A DNA stretch of 20,594 bases from assembly GCA_001430745.1 (NCBI GenBank), contig KQ481983.1:3068222-3088815 (forward strand). The letters run 5' to 3'. Made by a program: the position numbers and the translations under genes. Of this stretch, positions 1-11,900 are shown piece after piece. Origin of the DNA: Auxenochlorella pyrenoidosa. Lineage: Eukaryota > Chlorophyta > Trebouxiophyceae > Chlorellales > Chlorellaceae. The notes below the pieces were generated by a model. It was not told where the DNA came from. It did no database searches and saw only the letters and a list, made by a program, of their open reading frames with translations. Each line of letters starts with the position of its first letter. Position 1 is the first letter of the stretch.

Positions 1-228
1 TGTCGTGCCTTGGGGGGGGGGGGGCCAAGCAACGGCAGAAGGCGGGGCTGTGGCGGGTGAAGGGAGAGCGGGTGCAGCTGGCCGGCCGGCTGGGTGAGCA
101 CACGAGACCAAGCTCGGGCCTGACCTCAGCGCTCAGGCAGCCCGCGTGCTCCGTCCCTTGCCCCACCCCCGTTGGCGCAGCAGGCGCAGCCGCGAGCACT
201 GCCCGCCCCCCCTCCAGGGCCCCCCCAC
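1..228 (-). other. Intron of the organellar DNA polymerase gene, running off the left edge
   Basis: The last exon in the window ends ...QQLE followed by GTGGGG. No convincing acceptor plus in-frame family sequence appears between 228 and 1. A 12-base G run at 13-24 (C run on the gene strand) would suit a pyrimidine tract near an acceptor just outside the window. Confidence 0.5.
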
Positions 229-3200
229 CTCGAGCTGCTGGTTCTTCTGCTGCATCTCGCGCTGCGCCTGCAGGATCTTCTCGTCGTCCACCTCCCACTC
301 CTCCTCCTCCTCCCCCTCCTCCAGGCCCAGCACCCCCTCCCCCTCCTCCTCCTCCTCGGCAACGTCCAGCATGCCGCGCAGCCCGCTGAGGTCTGCGGCC
401 GGTGAGGCAAGGAGGGGAGCAAGGGGAGGCTCAGTGGCGAGGAACGGGGGGAGGCGCGCCGGGCCAGCTGCCTGCCCAGCTGCCTGCCCTGCTGGCCGGG
501 CCTGCAGTGGTGCGCGGTGATAGCTGGCAGGCGTAGCCAGCGCCCGAGGGCAGCGATGCAGGGCCGAGGAGGAGGTGTGCGCAGGGGTGGAAGAGCGCGG
601 GCAGCGCTGGCGGCGCACCCTCGCCCGGCTTGTCCAAGCCCAGCTCCGCCAGCTTCTTCCGTGCCTTGCCCGCCTTGCCCGCCAGCGACTTGAGCACTGG
701 GGTGCTGCACGCGGGCACACCTGCACGCAGGGAGGCAGGAGAGCGCAGGGCATGGCCAGGCAAAAGGTCGGCACGTGGGGCTGCATAGAGCAGGGGCAGG
801 GGGCCTGGCCTGTGCGAGGCCTGGCCCCTGCCTGCTCCTACCTGCTTGCCAACATGCCTTGCCACCCGCCGCTCCAGCGGCAGCCGGCGCCTGCAGGGCA
901 GCCTCGCTGCGCCGCAGCCCCGTGCCCCGAGGGGGCCGCCGCCTCACCTCCCGCCGTGTACACCTCGGGCTTGAGGGGGGAGGGCGTGCCGGGGCCCCAC
1001 ACGCCGTGCAGCGTGATGTCCAGGTTTTTCTTGGCCCGCTTGTCGCCCTCCTTCTTCAGGCCGTCGACGTTGGGCACCTGCCCAGGGCGGGGGGGTGGGG
1101 GGCGCGCAGGTCAACACTGGTTGTGAGCGCACGGCGACAGTCACAGTGAGCATGAGGGCCTCTGCACGTTCCTCTGCTGCGCACTGTATCCATGTTGGCC
1201 AAGCACAGGCTCATGCGCCATGCCAGCTCGCAACCTCAATCAACCAGGGCGAGCCTGCGACAGGGGCTGGGCTCGATGCCTGCCCTGCTGGGGACCCACC
1301 TTGAAGACCCGCTCCAGCGGCAGCGGCGGCTTGTCGGCGCCCTTGCTGCCCTGCGCCAGCGCGTTGGCAGCCCCCGCAAACAGCAGCTGCTGCACCTGCG
1401 CGCCGCTGCCCACGTTCATGTAGACTGCGTCGGCGACACGCGAGGCCGCCCAGCGCCTGCAGGGTGGGGGGCAGCGCGGGTCAGCAGGCCAGGAGCAGGG
1501 GCGGGAGCCTGTGCGCCGCCTGTGCCGCAATGCAGGGCAGAGTGGCGAGGCAGGGAAAGTGCAAGCATGGGGGGCAGCGCAGGGTCGGGGGCGCCAGCAG
1601 GGCTGTTGCACGGGCCTGTGTACGTACACAGCCGGCCAGCCGGCCTAGCAGTGCACAGCAGGGGCCGCCCAAGGCGCACACCTGAACCGCTCCTGCGCCT
1701 GCGCCTGGTCGGCCTCTGCCTGCTGCTGCGCCGCCGCCAGGTGCGCGCGGTCCACTGCCATGCCCACCGCCTCCATGTCGGTGAGCAGCCCGCCAAAGGG
1801 CAGCCAGGTGTGGCGGTACACATCCCACATGGTCTCCAGGCGGATGCCCCCCTGAAGGAGCCCGGGCACAGAGCAGTGAGCGGGCAGGCCAGGTCAGAAT
1901 GCACGCAGCAGCAAGCAATGAGGGCGCGCGTCCCAGGCAACCCATGCGTCACTGGGCACGCACCTCCCCCCAAAGCTCGCCGCACCCACCCGGCCTATCA
2001 CCCCTGCCCATGCGACTGACCGTACCTTGACCTGCGATCAGCCCAGGTCAGCCCGCCCCTGGCCCCCTGCATCGCCACCAGGGCCCCCACCTGCGCGTAG
2101 TCCTTTTCCACCGCCTCGTCCAGTGCCGCGCCCATGGCCATCAGCTCGTGGCGCAGCCGCTGGTACAGGTCCCAGGTGGACTTGGCGTCGAAGGCAGAGT
2201 AGTTGACCCAGCGCCAGCGCGTGTCGGCGTCGCGCTGCAGCTCGTGCACCGGCGGCAGGATGGTCAGCTGCAGGGGCGAGGGGGGGGGGGCAGGTGGAGG
2301 AGGGGCGAGGTGAGGCACACAGTCTCCGGGACCTGGGGGCGGAGACGCAAGTGCAGACGCCAAGAGCAGGCGCGCCAAGAGAGCCGCGCCGTGTCCCGGA
2401 GAGCATGCTTTGCCGGTACGCCCTGCCTGCTCCAAACTCAGGACACCCCATGCCTTTGCAGCAAGGCCAGCCCAAGCAGCAGTCCAAGGCATGGGTTGCA
2501 TGACAACGCACTGCATCACACCAATGCCCCCCCCACCCCACCCCACCCCACCCCCCCTCCACCCCACCCACCTTGCCCTCCGTGCCGTCCTTCTTCAGGT
2601 TGCGCCTGCCAAACAGCGTCTTCATGGACACCTTGCCGCGGATGTCCTGCTCGCCGCCAGACCCGTCGTCCATCAGCGAGCGGTCGCCTGCGGGAGGGGG
2701 GGGGGGCGGGGGCCCGGCACAGAGGCGTGGGTGCGGGCGGGGTGAAGGTGAGGGAGCTGGCCCTGGAGAGCAGCCTTCCTGCTGCGTGCTCTCGTAGCCA
2801 TCAGCGCAGAATGGTACACACGAGCGCCAGCAGAAGAGAGCAAGGCACGTCCGGCGCTGCTTTGGCGTGCCCGCCTGCTGCAGCCCGCCTTGAGCCCCCC
2901 CTTTGGCCGCTCACTGGACAGTGCCTCGAGCGAGTAGCCGCCGCGGCCGCTGCCGCGCGACGAGTCCCACAGCCGCGCCATGTGCATGGTGTCGCCGTCA
3001 AAGCCCGCCATGCGCAGCCCCAGCCGCTCCATCACGTGCCGGTCAAAGCTGTAGTTGTGCCACACCTGCGGGGGCGCCAGGCGAGTGTGTCGCAGCCTTG
3101 CAGCGCAGCAGGGAGCGGGGCAAACCACGCCACAAGCCAGATGCTGGTAGCGGCACTTAGAAGCGAGCGTGCAGCTCTGCACGTGCGTAAGACAGGCTGC

Positions 3201-4842
3201 CGCCGTGCTGCGTCCAGGGGTGCACAGTGGTGCGCGCTGAAACCTGCCGGCCAGCAGCAGCCAGCGCAGAGCGGGTCGCCACGCTGGGCAGCCCCACCTT
3301 CTTGTGCCGCTCCGACTCCCAAAAGGGGCGGAAGGTCTCCACAATCGCCGCCGCCTCGCCTGCCCGCGCCTCGTCGCCGTCCAGCCAGGTGTCCACCCAT
3401 AGCATGCTGCGCAGCGGCGCGCCCGCCGCCGGCGCCTGCTCCCCAAAGTGCACGCCGGGCCCCGCGTAGACGGAGAAGCAGATGACGCGGCCGTGGCAGC
3501 ACGGCGAGTGCGAGCTGCCAGGGTGTGGGGAGGCGGGATGGGGATGCACATCATGCCGGGCAAGCAGGCGGCGCTTGCCAGCGAGGGTGTCTGCCAGCAG
3601 CCCTGCGCAGCAGCGGCCCTGCGCCGTGCGGCTCCCAGGCTGGCAAGATGCGATGCATCGCTCCCACGGTCCCCGGCCTGGTCCTGTCACAGAGGCCGCA
3701 GGATCACCCATGCTGGCCACCATGCATGCAGCCGCTGCCACCTGGGGCGCCCACCTGACGTCAATGTCCATGACCTCTGTGTCACAGGCAAAGATCAGGG
3801 GCTGCCCCCCCCGCTGCGGCGCATCCGCCAGCGCCATGAGGTGCGCCGCCGCTGCGCGCGCCCCCGCCAGCGTGTTGACGACGTGCACGTCGGGCGGCGG
3901 CTCGTTCCTGTATGTCTGCTCAATCTGCTCGGCAGAGATGCCCGCTTCCAAGCTGGTGCTGGCGCTGGCGATCCCGCTCTGTATGCTGCTGCTGCTGCTG
4001 CTGCCGCCATTGCTGCTGTGCAGGTCGTCGGCCTGCACTGTGCTGGCGCGTTGCTGCAGTGCCCACGCTGGGGCGCCCTGCTGAGGCTGTGGCCATACGG
4101 TAGGAGCTCCATTGCCGCCTGCTGATGCTGCCGACGGCGGCACTGACGCATAGCCACCCGGGGGTGCTGCTGCTGCTGCCGCCACCCGGCCAGCCGCCCC
4201 TGCTACTGGAGCGGAGGAAGCACTGCTGCCAACGCTGCCATTGCCGCTGTAAGACGCACTGCTGGGTACATCGACGCTGGCCGATGCTGCTGCGTTACGC
4301 AGCCCAGGGCTGCTGCTGCCGCCAGCACTGCTGCTCGAGCTGCTGCTGCTGCCATTGATGCGCGCAGCTGCGGCCCGCACCCTGCGAGCATCGGTGCTTG
4401 CGGGCTGCGGCTGTCGTTGCAGAGACGTTGGGATGCCTCCATTCATGCTAATTTCTGCGGGCAGCCTCTGCAGCACCTCCTGCTGCTGCTTGCTGCGCCG
4501 CGCCCGCTTGGCCTTGTCCTTGGCCGTCGCGGCCGTCTTCGCCTCGACTGCAACACTGCCAAACTGCGAGCGGCCTGTGCTCTGCGCTGGTGTCCATGCG
4601 TACGGCTCTGCAGCCCTTTGCGGCAGCCGACCGCTGCAGTGCAGGACCGGGGGTTGATGAGGTAGAAACGCAGTGCGTGCTCTTGCTTTGCAGCAGGGAA
4701 ACGGGCAGACAAGCACCAGGCAGGCAGCAGGCGGCAGCGGCAGCAGTGGCGGCGGTAATACTGACCTGCTGGCGGGCACACCGCCCCACTGAGAGGCCAC
4801 TTGGGCCACCACCGAGCGCAGCCTGGAGAGACCACGTCTCAT
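229..4842 (-). CDS. Plant-type organellar DNA polymerase (family A, POP), N-terminal part, 3' end outside window
   Basis: Family A polymerase that replicates and repairs plastid and/or mitochondrial DNA in plants and algae. Ten exons join with continuous phase (824 codons): 4842-3755, 3514-3298, 3065-2915, 2687-2572, 2267-2091, 1851-1682, 1456-1300, 1077-948, 720-619, 392-229. The start MRRGLSRLRS is Arg-rich and lacks acidic residues, as in organelle transit peptides. Residues about 60-330 are Ser/Ala/Gln-rich low complexity. The exonuclease is complete: Exo I CDTE (D354, E356), Exo II HNYSFD (N439, D443), Exo III YSAFD (Y547, D551). Next come blocks matching recalled Arabidopsis polymerases (GKVSMKTLFGRRNLKKDG, AVYMNVGSGAQVQQLLF, VPNVDGLKKEG, VLKSLAGK) and an acidic coiled stretch. 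The polymerase palm lies left of base 1. An ATG at 4974 would add 44 residues. A phase-neutral intron 4765-4634 is possible (see findings); residue numbers would then drop by 44. Confidence 0.9.
3984..4003. repeat. CTG/CAG trinucleotide run inside the polymerase N-terminal exon
   Basis: About six to seven TGC units encode a Ser run on the gene strand within the low-complexity region between the transit peptide and the exonuclease domain. Further shorter GCT/CTG clusters follow up to about 4350. Confidence 0.8.
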
Positions 4843-5163
4843 CGCTGCAGGTGGCTGAGAACCAACATGCGACACTGCTGCTGGGAGCAGGCTGGGGCTG
4901 GGGCTGGTGCTTGTTGTTTTGGGAGTTACGTTCGTTGATTTGTTGCAGTGCAAAGGGGGAGGGACTGCGGACATAGTGAATTAGCTCGCCATGCCCACTG
5001 GTTGACCTGCGAGATGCGGTACAAGCATGCCCAATGCTGCGAGCTTGCTTGCAGGCTGTCGAGGCGACGGCGACAAGGCTCCATGCTGAGCATGCTGGAC
5101 GGCACCCGCCCATTGCTTGAATACAGCGGTTTGCTGCGTGTCCCTGCGAGATCCGCACCAGGC
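4843..5163. promoter_or_regulatory. Shared head-to-head promoter region, POP / QSOX
   Basis: 321 bp separate the chosen start codons of the minus-strand polymerase and plus-strand QSOX genes, so both 5' UTRs and core promoters must fit here. I see no clear TATA box. Alternative in-frame ATGs lie inside it: 4974 for the polymerase, 5083 for QSOX. Calling it a promoter is inference from gene arrangement. Confidence 0.5.
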
Positions 5164-8100
5164 ATGGCCAGATCATGGGCTCCAGGGGCCGCAGCAGCGG
5201 CAACGCTGCTGCTATTGCTGCCCTTTGCTACCGCGGCAAGCGAGCAGGCCAAGGCCAGCCCGCCAGGCATGCTGGAACTGACAGACACCACATTTAGCAC
5301 AGCACTGAGCGGTGAGGAAGGGCCCCTAGTCAGTGTGCCTGCTCCCTCGCCACTCCCGCCTGCGCCGCCGCTGCTGGAACGCTCACCCAGCACGCATCCT
5401 GAACAACACATGATAACACAATATCTGTTGCAGAGCTTCCAGATGACAGATGGGTGCTTCTGGAGTTTTATGCCCACTGGTGAGTGCCCCGCCGCATCGG
5501 CAGTTGTTGCCTACAGGACGCCATGCAGTGGCACTCCTCTGCACGTGTCCCCGAGCTCTCAACCCTGGATTCCTCCCTGTCAGGTGCCCGCACTGCCAGC
5601 ACTTCCAGCCAGAGTACGAAAAGGTGGCCGCCTTCTTCCACGAGCGCGGGGAGCAGGAGCCGGTGGTGCAGGTGGCGCGCCTCGACTGCGCCGAGTTTGT
5701 GAGTCTGCCCGCTCCTGCCCGGCACTGCCGGCTGCTTAGTCTGCAGCCCTCAAGTGCTGCTGGTGCAGCTATATGAACACTGGATGCTTGTTGTGTGCTG
5801 CTGATCGCGTCTGGGTGCCCTCCTCTGCCAGCTTTCCACGGGCGTTGCCTGCCTGGAGCAGCCTCATGCTGCCGCTTGTTCCCAGGCTGTGTCTAAATGC
5901 TGCTGCGCACCAACCCTTCTTGCAGCATAAGACCTGCACCAAGTTCAAGATCACGGGTTACCCCACCATGAAGGTGGGAAGGGAATCCTTTGGAAGGAAG
6001 CAGGCGGGAATCCACATTCCCTGCCAGCTGCTGTGGCGTCGCGTCTGCTGTGCCTGCCTTGCCGCTGTGGGGCCTGGTGCATGCGCAGTGTTGGCCCAGC
6101 TGTGCAATGCACAACACCCAACGCTGTGTGTGCTGCCTGGGAGTGCAGCTGGGACTGGCAGCAGATTTTGCAGCGCTTGCGGCGGACAAGGTTACGGCCG
6201 TGGAGGCGGCGTCGCGGCACGCCGACTCTGTTGTCGCCTTCATTGGAAAGCACTTGAACGTGTGAGCTGTCTCGGCTTGTCAGGCCATCGCATGCTTTGC
6301 AGCGGAGTGTTCACAGTGTGCAGCGAGGCTGCCTGCCGGGCTGGGTTGATGGGCGATCGCTTTGGTTTGTGTCAGCAGAACCCCTTGGCGCGGTGCATCG
6401 AGGGTACCATGGCGATGCAGACGCCCTGCTTCACATCCTGCTGTCTGCTGTGCAGCAAGTTCAACACCGACAGCCTGTCGAATGGCGGTGGCGGCGGTGC
6501 AGCAGCAGCAGCAGCGACAGGCGCCCTGGGGCGCAAGGGCGGCCTAGGCGGCGCGGCTCTGGTGCAGCATGCCCACGAGGTGGACGCCGCCGGCTCTGGC
6601 GTGGCTGTGCCACTGGCGCAGGCGCGGGCGGACCTGAACGACGTGGAGGGCGCCACCATCACGTCCTGGCAGTACCTGGCAGCTTCCCCGCAGCTGCTCA
6701 AGGGCCCAGAGGCTCGGCAGGCGCTGAAAGACTGGGTCGACCTGCTGGCGGATGCGCACCCCGTGGACAGGTTGGCAGGAGGCCCCTGCTTGCACAGCTG
6801 GAGCGGGAGGCTAGTGTGGCTCTACGCTGGCCGAGCAGCACACGCAGTGCTGCTGGCAGAGCCGGGGACCAGTTGGGGGTCGACTTATAGCCCGGCCGGG
6901 TGGGGTGCGTGTGCGGGCACGCTTTACTGCCTGCCGCCGCCCTGCTCACCCTCCACCGCTGCCCCTGCTGTGCTTGCCGCCCGCCCGCAGGTGCCGCCAG
7001 GGCGCGGAGAAGCTGCAGGAGGCGCTGGACGAGCTGTGGCAGGACGACCAGGACGAGCCCGAGAAGGGTCTGCAGCAGCTGCAACTCTGCCCGGGCACGC
7101 CCTTCAAGGTGGGGCGGGGGACGCCGCGGGTGTGTGGCCACTGCCCACCTGCTGGGGGCCGCACCCTGCCGAGCTGGGTTGCACAGAGGCTTGTTGGGCG
7201 GGGGCTGCCGGGACAGCAGCCAAGTCTAGGACGTGGTTTGTGATGTGGGTGAGCTTGCAGTGGTGAGCACAGGATTGTGCCTTAACTTATGCACTGCAGC
7301 AAAATGCAAGCTGATGGCTGGGCTGTCGCCCCGGCTGGTCCCCTGCAGGAGTGGCAGTCGTGTCGGGGCACGCGGCCCGACAGCCGCGGCTACACCTGCG
7401 GCCTGTGGCAGCTGTTCCACACGCTGGCCAGCCGGCTGCCAGAGACGGAGAATGCGGGCGCGGTCTGGCTGGCGGCGGTCAAGGGCTTCGTGAAAAGTTA
7501 CTTCCAGTGCACGGTGGGGGGCCCGGGCCGGGAGCAGGGCGGTGCCGGGGCAGGGCCCTGCGCTGGTTGCTCAGATGGACTGCATGTATGGCCGGTGCAG
7601 CTCGGCAGCCCTGCAGGCCCCGAGCCTGCAACTGCTGCTGACATCAAGCTTGCTGCTGTGATGCCCAAACCGCTGAGTCTTGCATGCCTGCACCACCGCC
7701 GAATGTGCCAGCTGACATGCCACGCATGCCGGCTGGCAGGTTCACCCCTCTTGGCGTCGGTGCTCAATGCCAGCCGCCTCCCACCCACCCTCCCCCTGGT
7801 GCAGGAGTGTGCCAAGCACTTTGTGCGGCACGCGGCTGGCGAGCAGGCAGCAGCAGTGGCAAGCAAGCAGGATGCGGTGCTGTGGATGTGGCGCACGCAC
7901 AACATTGTGAGGGGTCACACGCTGGTGCTGCGCTCTGCGATGCACTTTGCACATTGACGGGCTTGCCAAGAAGGCGGGGCATGCTGGTGTGTTGCCCGAT
8001 TGAAGGCAACATGCCCTGAACTCTCAGCTCCCAACAGTGGTGGAGCAGCACGCTCGGACATGCAGGCAGCGCGGCCTCTGTCACAAGCTGCACCGGCTTG

Positions 8101-8681
8101 CGTCCAAACCGCCGCCCTGTGGTCGCTGTCCCCCAACCTTGGCAGGTTAACCGGCGGTTGCGAGCAGAGGACAGGGCAGACCCTTCAAAGGCGGACCCCG
8201 CCTCGCTGCATGCGCAGTTCCCATCGGCCGAGCTGTGCAGCAAGTGCAGGTGGGCAGTGGCCAGCAGCATGGCTCCACGCCGCCCGGCAGGGCTGCCTGG
8301 CTTGTTTGCTGAGTCGCTGTCCAGGAGTCGGGTGGGCGAGGGCCCATCTGTCAGCCATGATACCCGGGAGTGGCCAGGCCTCACGCTGTGGTGCACGCCT
8401 GCCTCCCTCCTGGCAGGAAGGGCGAGGGGGTGGGCGACTCCCAGGAGGAGGACATACCCTGGGACGAGGGGGAGGTGTACCGCTTCCTGCTCGACTATTA
8501 CAGCGGACAAGCGCAGGCGCAGGCAGCGGCGGCAGGCGGCGGCGGCGGCGGCGGCGGCTCCCGCACCGCCGGCTGGGCCGACGCCGGCCTGCTGCTGTGC
8601 GTGGTGGCGGTCTGCGTGTACGGCGTGCTGCGCCAGAGCGGGCAGTACTCCATCCGCAAGTCGAGCTCGCGCCTCTTGTGA
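5164..8681 (+). CDS. Quiescin sulfhydryl oxidase (QSOX), 509 aa, 11 exons
   Basis: FAD enzyme of the secretory pathway that makes disulfides in proteins, passing electrons to O2. Exons: 5164-5311, 5443-5479, 5584-5698, 5926-5973, 6149-6261, 6456-6770, 6991-7108, 7349-7513, 7805-7906, 8146-8249, 8417-8681; all phases agree. Residues 1-25 are a signal peptide with a Leu core. The thioredoxin domain has FYAHWCPHC (C63/C66) and cis-Pro loop GYPTMK. A helical linker ends HPVDRCRQG. The Erv/ALR domain has SCRGTRPDSRGYTCGLW (C303, C315), the CTEC pair (C352/C355), FAD-contacting WRTHNIVN and distal CSKC (C418/C421). A Gly-rich linker leads to a membrane segment at about 476-493 and a short basic tail, so a type I anchored protein. 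A second thioredoxin domain is absent, as in plant QSOX. ATG 5164 was chosen over in-frame 5083 because it starts the signal peptide and has G at -3 and +4. Exon 5 is the least certain. Confidence 0.92.
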
Positions 8682-8845
8682 GGCGGGGCCACCAGCCGTG
8701 TGCGGTCCCGCGGCCATAACATGGAGGGCCCCTCCCTGCTGCTCCCTTGGCATTGAATGCATCCTCTCTCCGATTTCACTTGATTTGTACGCGCGCCCTC
8801 CCTGTGCGCCCTCCTTTTCGCCGCATCCTCCCCTGAGCTGCCGCA

Positions 8846-8850
8846 TGTAA
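8846..8850 (+). terminator. Poly(A) signal TGTAA of the QSOX gene
   Basis: TGTAA lies 165 nt after the QSOX stop. TGTAA is the usual chlorophyte nuclear poly(A) signal, with cleavage normally some 10-20 nt downstream. Confidence 0.75.
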
Positions 8851-8866
8851 GCTGCGGTTTCTGTCC

Positions 8867-8871
8867 TTACA
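8867..8871 (-). terminator. Poly(A) signal TGTAA of the DA1-like gene
   Basis: The plus strand reads TTACA, so TGTAA on the minus strand, 113 nt past the DA1-like stop. It faces the QSOX signal with 16 nt between, so the two 3' UTRs should overlap. Confidence 0.7.
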
Positions 8872-8984
8872 TCTCCATGGGAAGAGCTGTGCATGGCTGG
8901 GTGACAGTGCCAGACGTGGGTGGGGCCGGTGTCTGAGGCTAAGTCAGTTCGTGGCACACGCCCGGGATGCGATGCAGAGCGGCG

Positions 8985-11900
8985 CTAGTGGGCGGGGAAG
9001 GCGCCCGTCTGCCTCACGTGCTGCACCAGCGGGGCGAGGCCGTGCAGCTGGAAGGCCTCGTGCGCAAGCCTGAAGCCGTCCCCATCTGCAGGGGCATGCC
9101 CAGGGGAGTAGTGGTGTTTGCCCGCTTTGTGCGCTGCGCCAAGCCTGGCCTTCCAAGCATGCAGCCGCGAGCAGCACGACGAACGCTGCGGGCAGGGCAG
9201 CACGCAGCTGGGGCCACACCCTGGGGCCTGCAGCTCACAGACAACGGAGGTGTCGCTGCGTATCTGGTGCCCCAGGTAGGCCGCCAGCCGCTCCTCAAAC
9301 TCGTCCTTGAAGCCCTGCTGGGGGCGAACAAGGGGCAGGGCTGGCAGATGCGTCGGCCTCACTGGACAGGCACATGCAGGCTGGCTCTCCCAAGAGCGAA
9401 GCTCTTTGCTTCTGCTTATTGCACGGGATGCTGCGCACAGGTATGTGCAGCAGCCCCGGCTCCTTCCCCTGCCCCATGCCCCGCCCCCGCACCTTGTCTG
9501 CCTGCGCCTCCAACCACAGCAGCGCCATGAGCTGGCACAGGCCCTCCTCCACCTGCTCCGGCAGCCGCGTGCAGCCGCTGAGGCGCAGCCACGCGTGCAT
9601 GACCTCGTGTGCCAGGATGGACCCGGTCAGCAGGCGGGGCAGGCCGTACACAACCTGGCAGGGCGCGGGCGAGGGGGACAGCACGGTGGAACCGGCTTGT
9701 GCAGCCAGAAAAGAAAAATTTGCAGGGTGTGAGCAGGGCGCTCAACAGTTGGCAACTGCCGACCAAAGCAACAACTGCATCCGTCTGTGGTGCAGTGCTG
9801 GGGCCAGCTTATATTAAGCTACGCCGCCGCCGCCGCATCCCCCGGACTGCCGTCTTACCAGGATGCCGGTCACCTCGCAGCGCGTGGGCCCCACTGCCAC
9901 CGGCTGGCGCTGGATGGCAAAGGGGTTGCCCCCCGGGATCCTCAGGATGGTCCTGATGGATGCATACTCCTCTGTCAGTGTCAGGCCTGTGCACCGCAGC
10001 AGCGGGTGGGGAGCGAATGGTGAGCCCAGCTGACCAGAAGCAGCCAGCACGAGGCAGCAGAGCAGCGGTTGGAGCGTCGTGCCCGCGAGCTCCAGGCTGC
10101 TCGCTGCCATTTTTGGGATACTGAGAGACGCCGGAGTAAGGACATGTCTGGCATACGTCTGGCTGGTCGCCACATCCTCGAGCAAGCCTCCGCCCAGGCT
10201 GCTGACTCCATGCCTTGCTGGCGGTCTCACCTCGCACATGGAACACCGGCCCGCCGCCCCGCCCCCGCCCGTGCGTCTCCTGCCCCTCTGCCTCGTTGAG
10301 CGCGCCGCTGTCTACCTAGAGCACAGAGCAGGGGTGGGGGTGGTGGTGGGTGGGGGGGGGCTGAGGAAGGTGCAGGCGGGTTGCCACATAAACATGTCGA
10401 GCTGTCAAAGACGGTGGGCGAGTGCACACACTGGCGGGCTGTGCTGATGCTGCACAGAGGCAGCTTGCTTGAGCCCCTGCGGCGGCAGTGCAATCGTCGC
10501 CCGCTGCCGGGCTCTGCCAGCTCACCAGCATCATAGGCGGCACAGTGGGCAGCGACAGGCCCAGGCCGTCATAAAAGGCCAGCACATTTTGCCACAGCGG
10601 CTGTGCGTCGCGGGTGTCTGCAGAGTGGGGAAATGCCAGCGGAGAGGGGGTGTGGCAGCATTCAGGTGCTGGCAGCAGGTGCGGGGCTCAACCCCTTCCC
10701 TACACAAGCACCCTGCCACGGCGGCATTGCGCAGCCAAGGGGCGCCGCCCCGCACTGCCGGCGATGCAGCGACTGCCTGTCCGGGCAAACGGGGGAGCAG
10801 CGGCGGGCGCGGCGCCCTTGCCCGTCGTGATGGTGTCCAGGCACTGCAGGCACAGCTGGCGCCCGTCCTCCAGCTCCGCCCAGTCCTCGCCGGCGGGGCG
10901 CAGCCGGTCGCAGCCCGCGCAGCGCGGCACCACGCCTTCGTGCTCGGGGCAGTAGCGCTGCGGGGCGTGGGGCGGGGCGTGGGGCGAGGCGTGAGAGGGC
11001 AGGGGAGCGCGGGAGGAAGCTGGAAGGATCGAGTCGCACGTCACAGAGCCTGCCTGTGCGTTTGCCTCACCTGCTTCCAGAAGGGGACCTCGTTCCACAC
11101 AATGCGCCGTCCCTGCAGGGGAAGCAGGGAGGGCGGGCCCTGGTCAGTGCAGGTCGGTGCAGGGTTGCAGGTCAAGGCGTCCTTGGCAGGCAGGCAGACA
11201 GGCACAGGAGTCGCGGCTGGGCGCGCATCGTTGCCGCAGGGGGGCGGCCCCCACCTGCTCCGGTATGAACTGGTGGCACACGGCGCAGCGCGGGATGTGC
11301 CGCTCCCGGAAGCACTCCAGGTGCCAGGGCAGGCCCTCACGCTCCACAAAGGGCACCCCAGAGGTCGCGCCGATGGGCCGCCGGCAGCCACTGCAGGGGC
11401 AGGCGGTCGGTTGGTGCATCACAGCAGTGAGCCGGGAAGGGAAGCAGAGTGCGGCGAGGTAGAGGGGCACTCATGCCATGCAGGACTGGACAGGGCTGCC
11501 GCAGAGAGGCTGTTAGTCTGAACCGCACATCTTGACAGAAGGCACCGCAGCCTTACCCGACCGGCTCTTACCCGCACACAAAGCAGCCTGGGTGCCAGTT
11601 GCGGCCCAGGGCCGAGACAAACGCGCCGCGGCTGCCCAGCAGGCCGAAGATGCCGCCGCCGCACCCGGCGCAGCCGCGGCTGGGCTGAGCAGGCCGCGGC
11701 GGCGGCTGCACTACCGCTGCTGGCGCCTGGGGTCGTGGCGCCATGGGACGAGGCGGCGCACCGGGGCCGCCCGCCGCAGCCGCCGTGGCCGCTGCTGCGC
11801 CAGCGCCCAAGGGCCCTGTGGCCGCTGGCCGCTGCTGCTGCTGCTGCTGCTGCCAGAGCAGCTGCTGCTGGTGGCGCTCCTCCATGTCCAGCTGCTGCTG

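Noticed and set aside
2026..2031. Six-base microexon (GTCAAG) in the polymerase gene between exons 5 and 6
   Set aside because: It is flanked by a CGCAG and a GTACGG and would keep frame (adding Val-Lys), but the direct 2091 to 1851 join is also in phase and no independent support exists.
2148..3485. 445-codon plus-strand open frame antisense to the polymerase gene
   Set aside because: It crosses several well-supported minus-strand exons and introns, its translation is Arg/Ala/Pro-rich with no domain, and long antisense frames are common at this GC content.
3157..4974. 605-codon minus-strand open frame read as one uninterrupted protein
   Set aside because: It reads through introns after DIDV and after RHKK. 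Splicing at 3755/3514 and 3298/3065 restores the Exo II motif in phase. Only its first large exon is kept.
5083..5163. Upstream in-frame ATG for QSOX
   Set aside because: It would add 27 residues before the signal peptide and has a poor start context (T at -3).
7764..8957. 397-codon minus-strand open frame antisense to QSOX
   Set aside because: It covers the QSOX Erv exons and 3' UTR; no recognisable domain, composition typical of a shadow frame.
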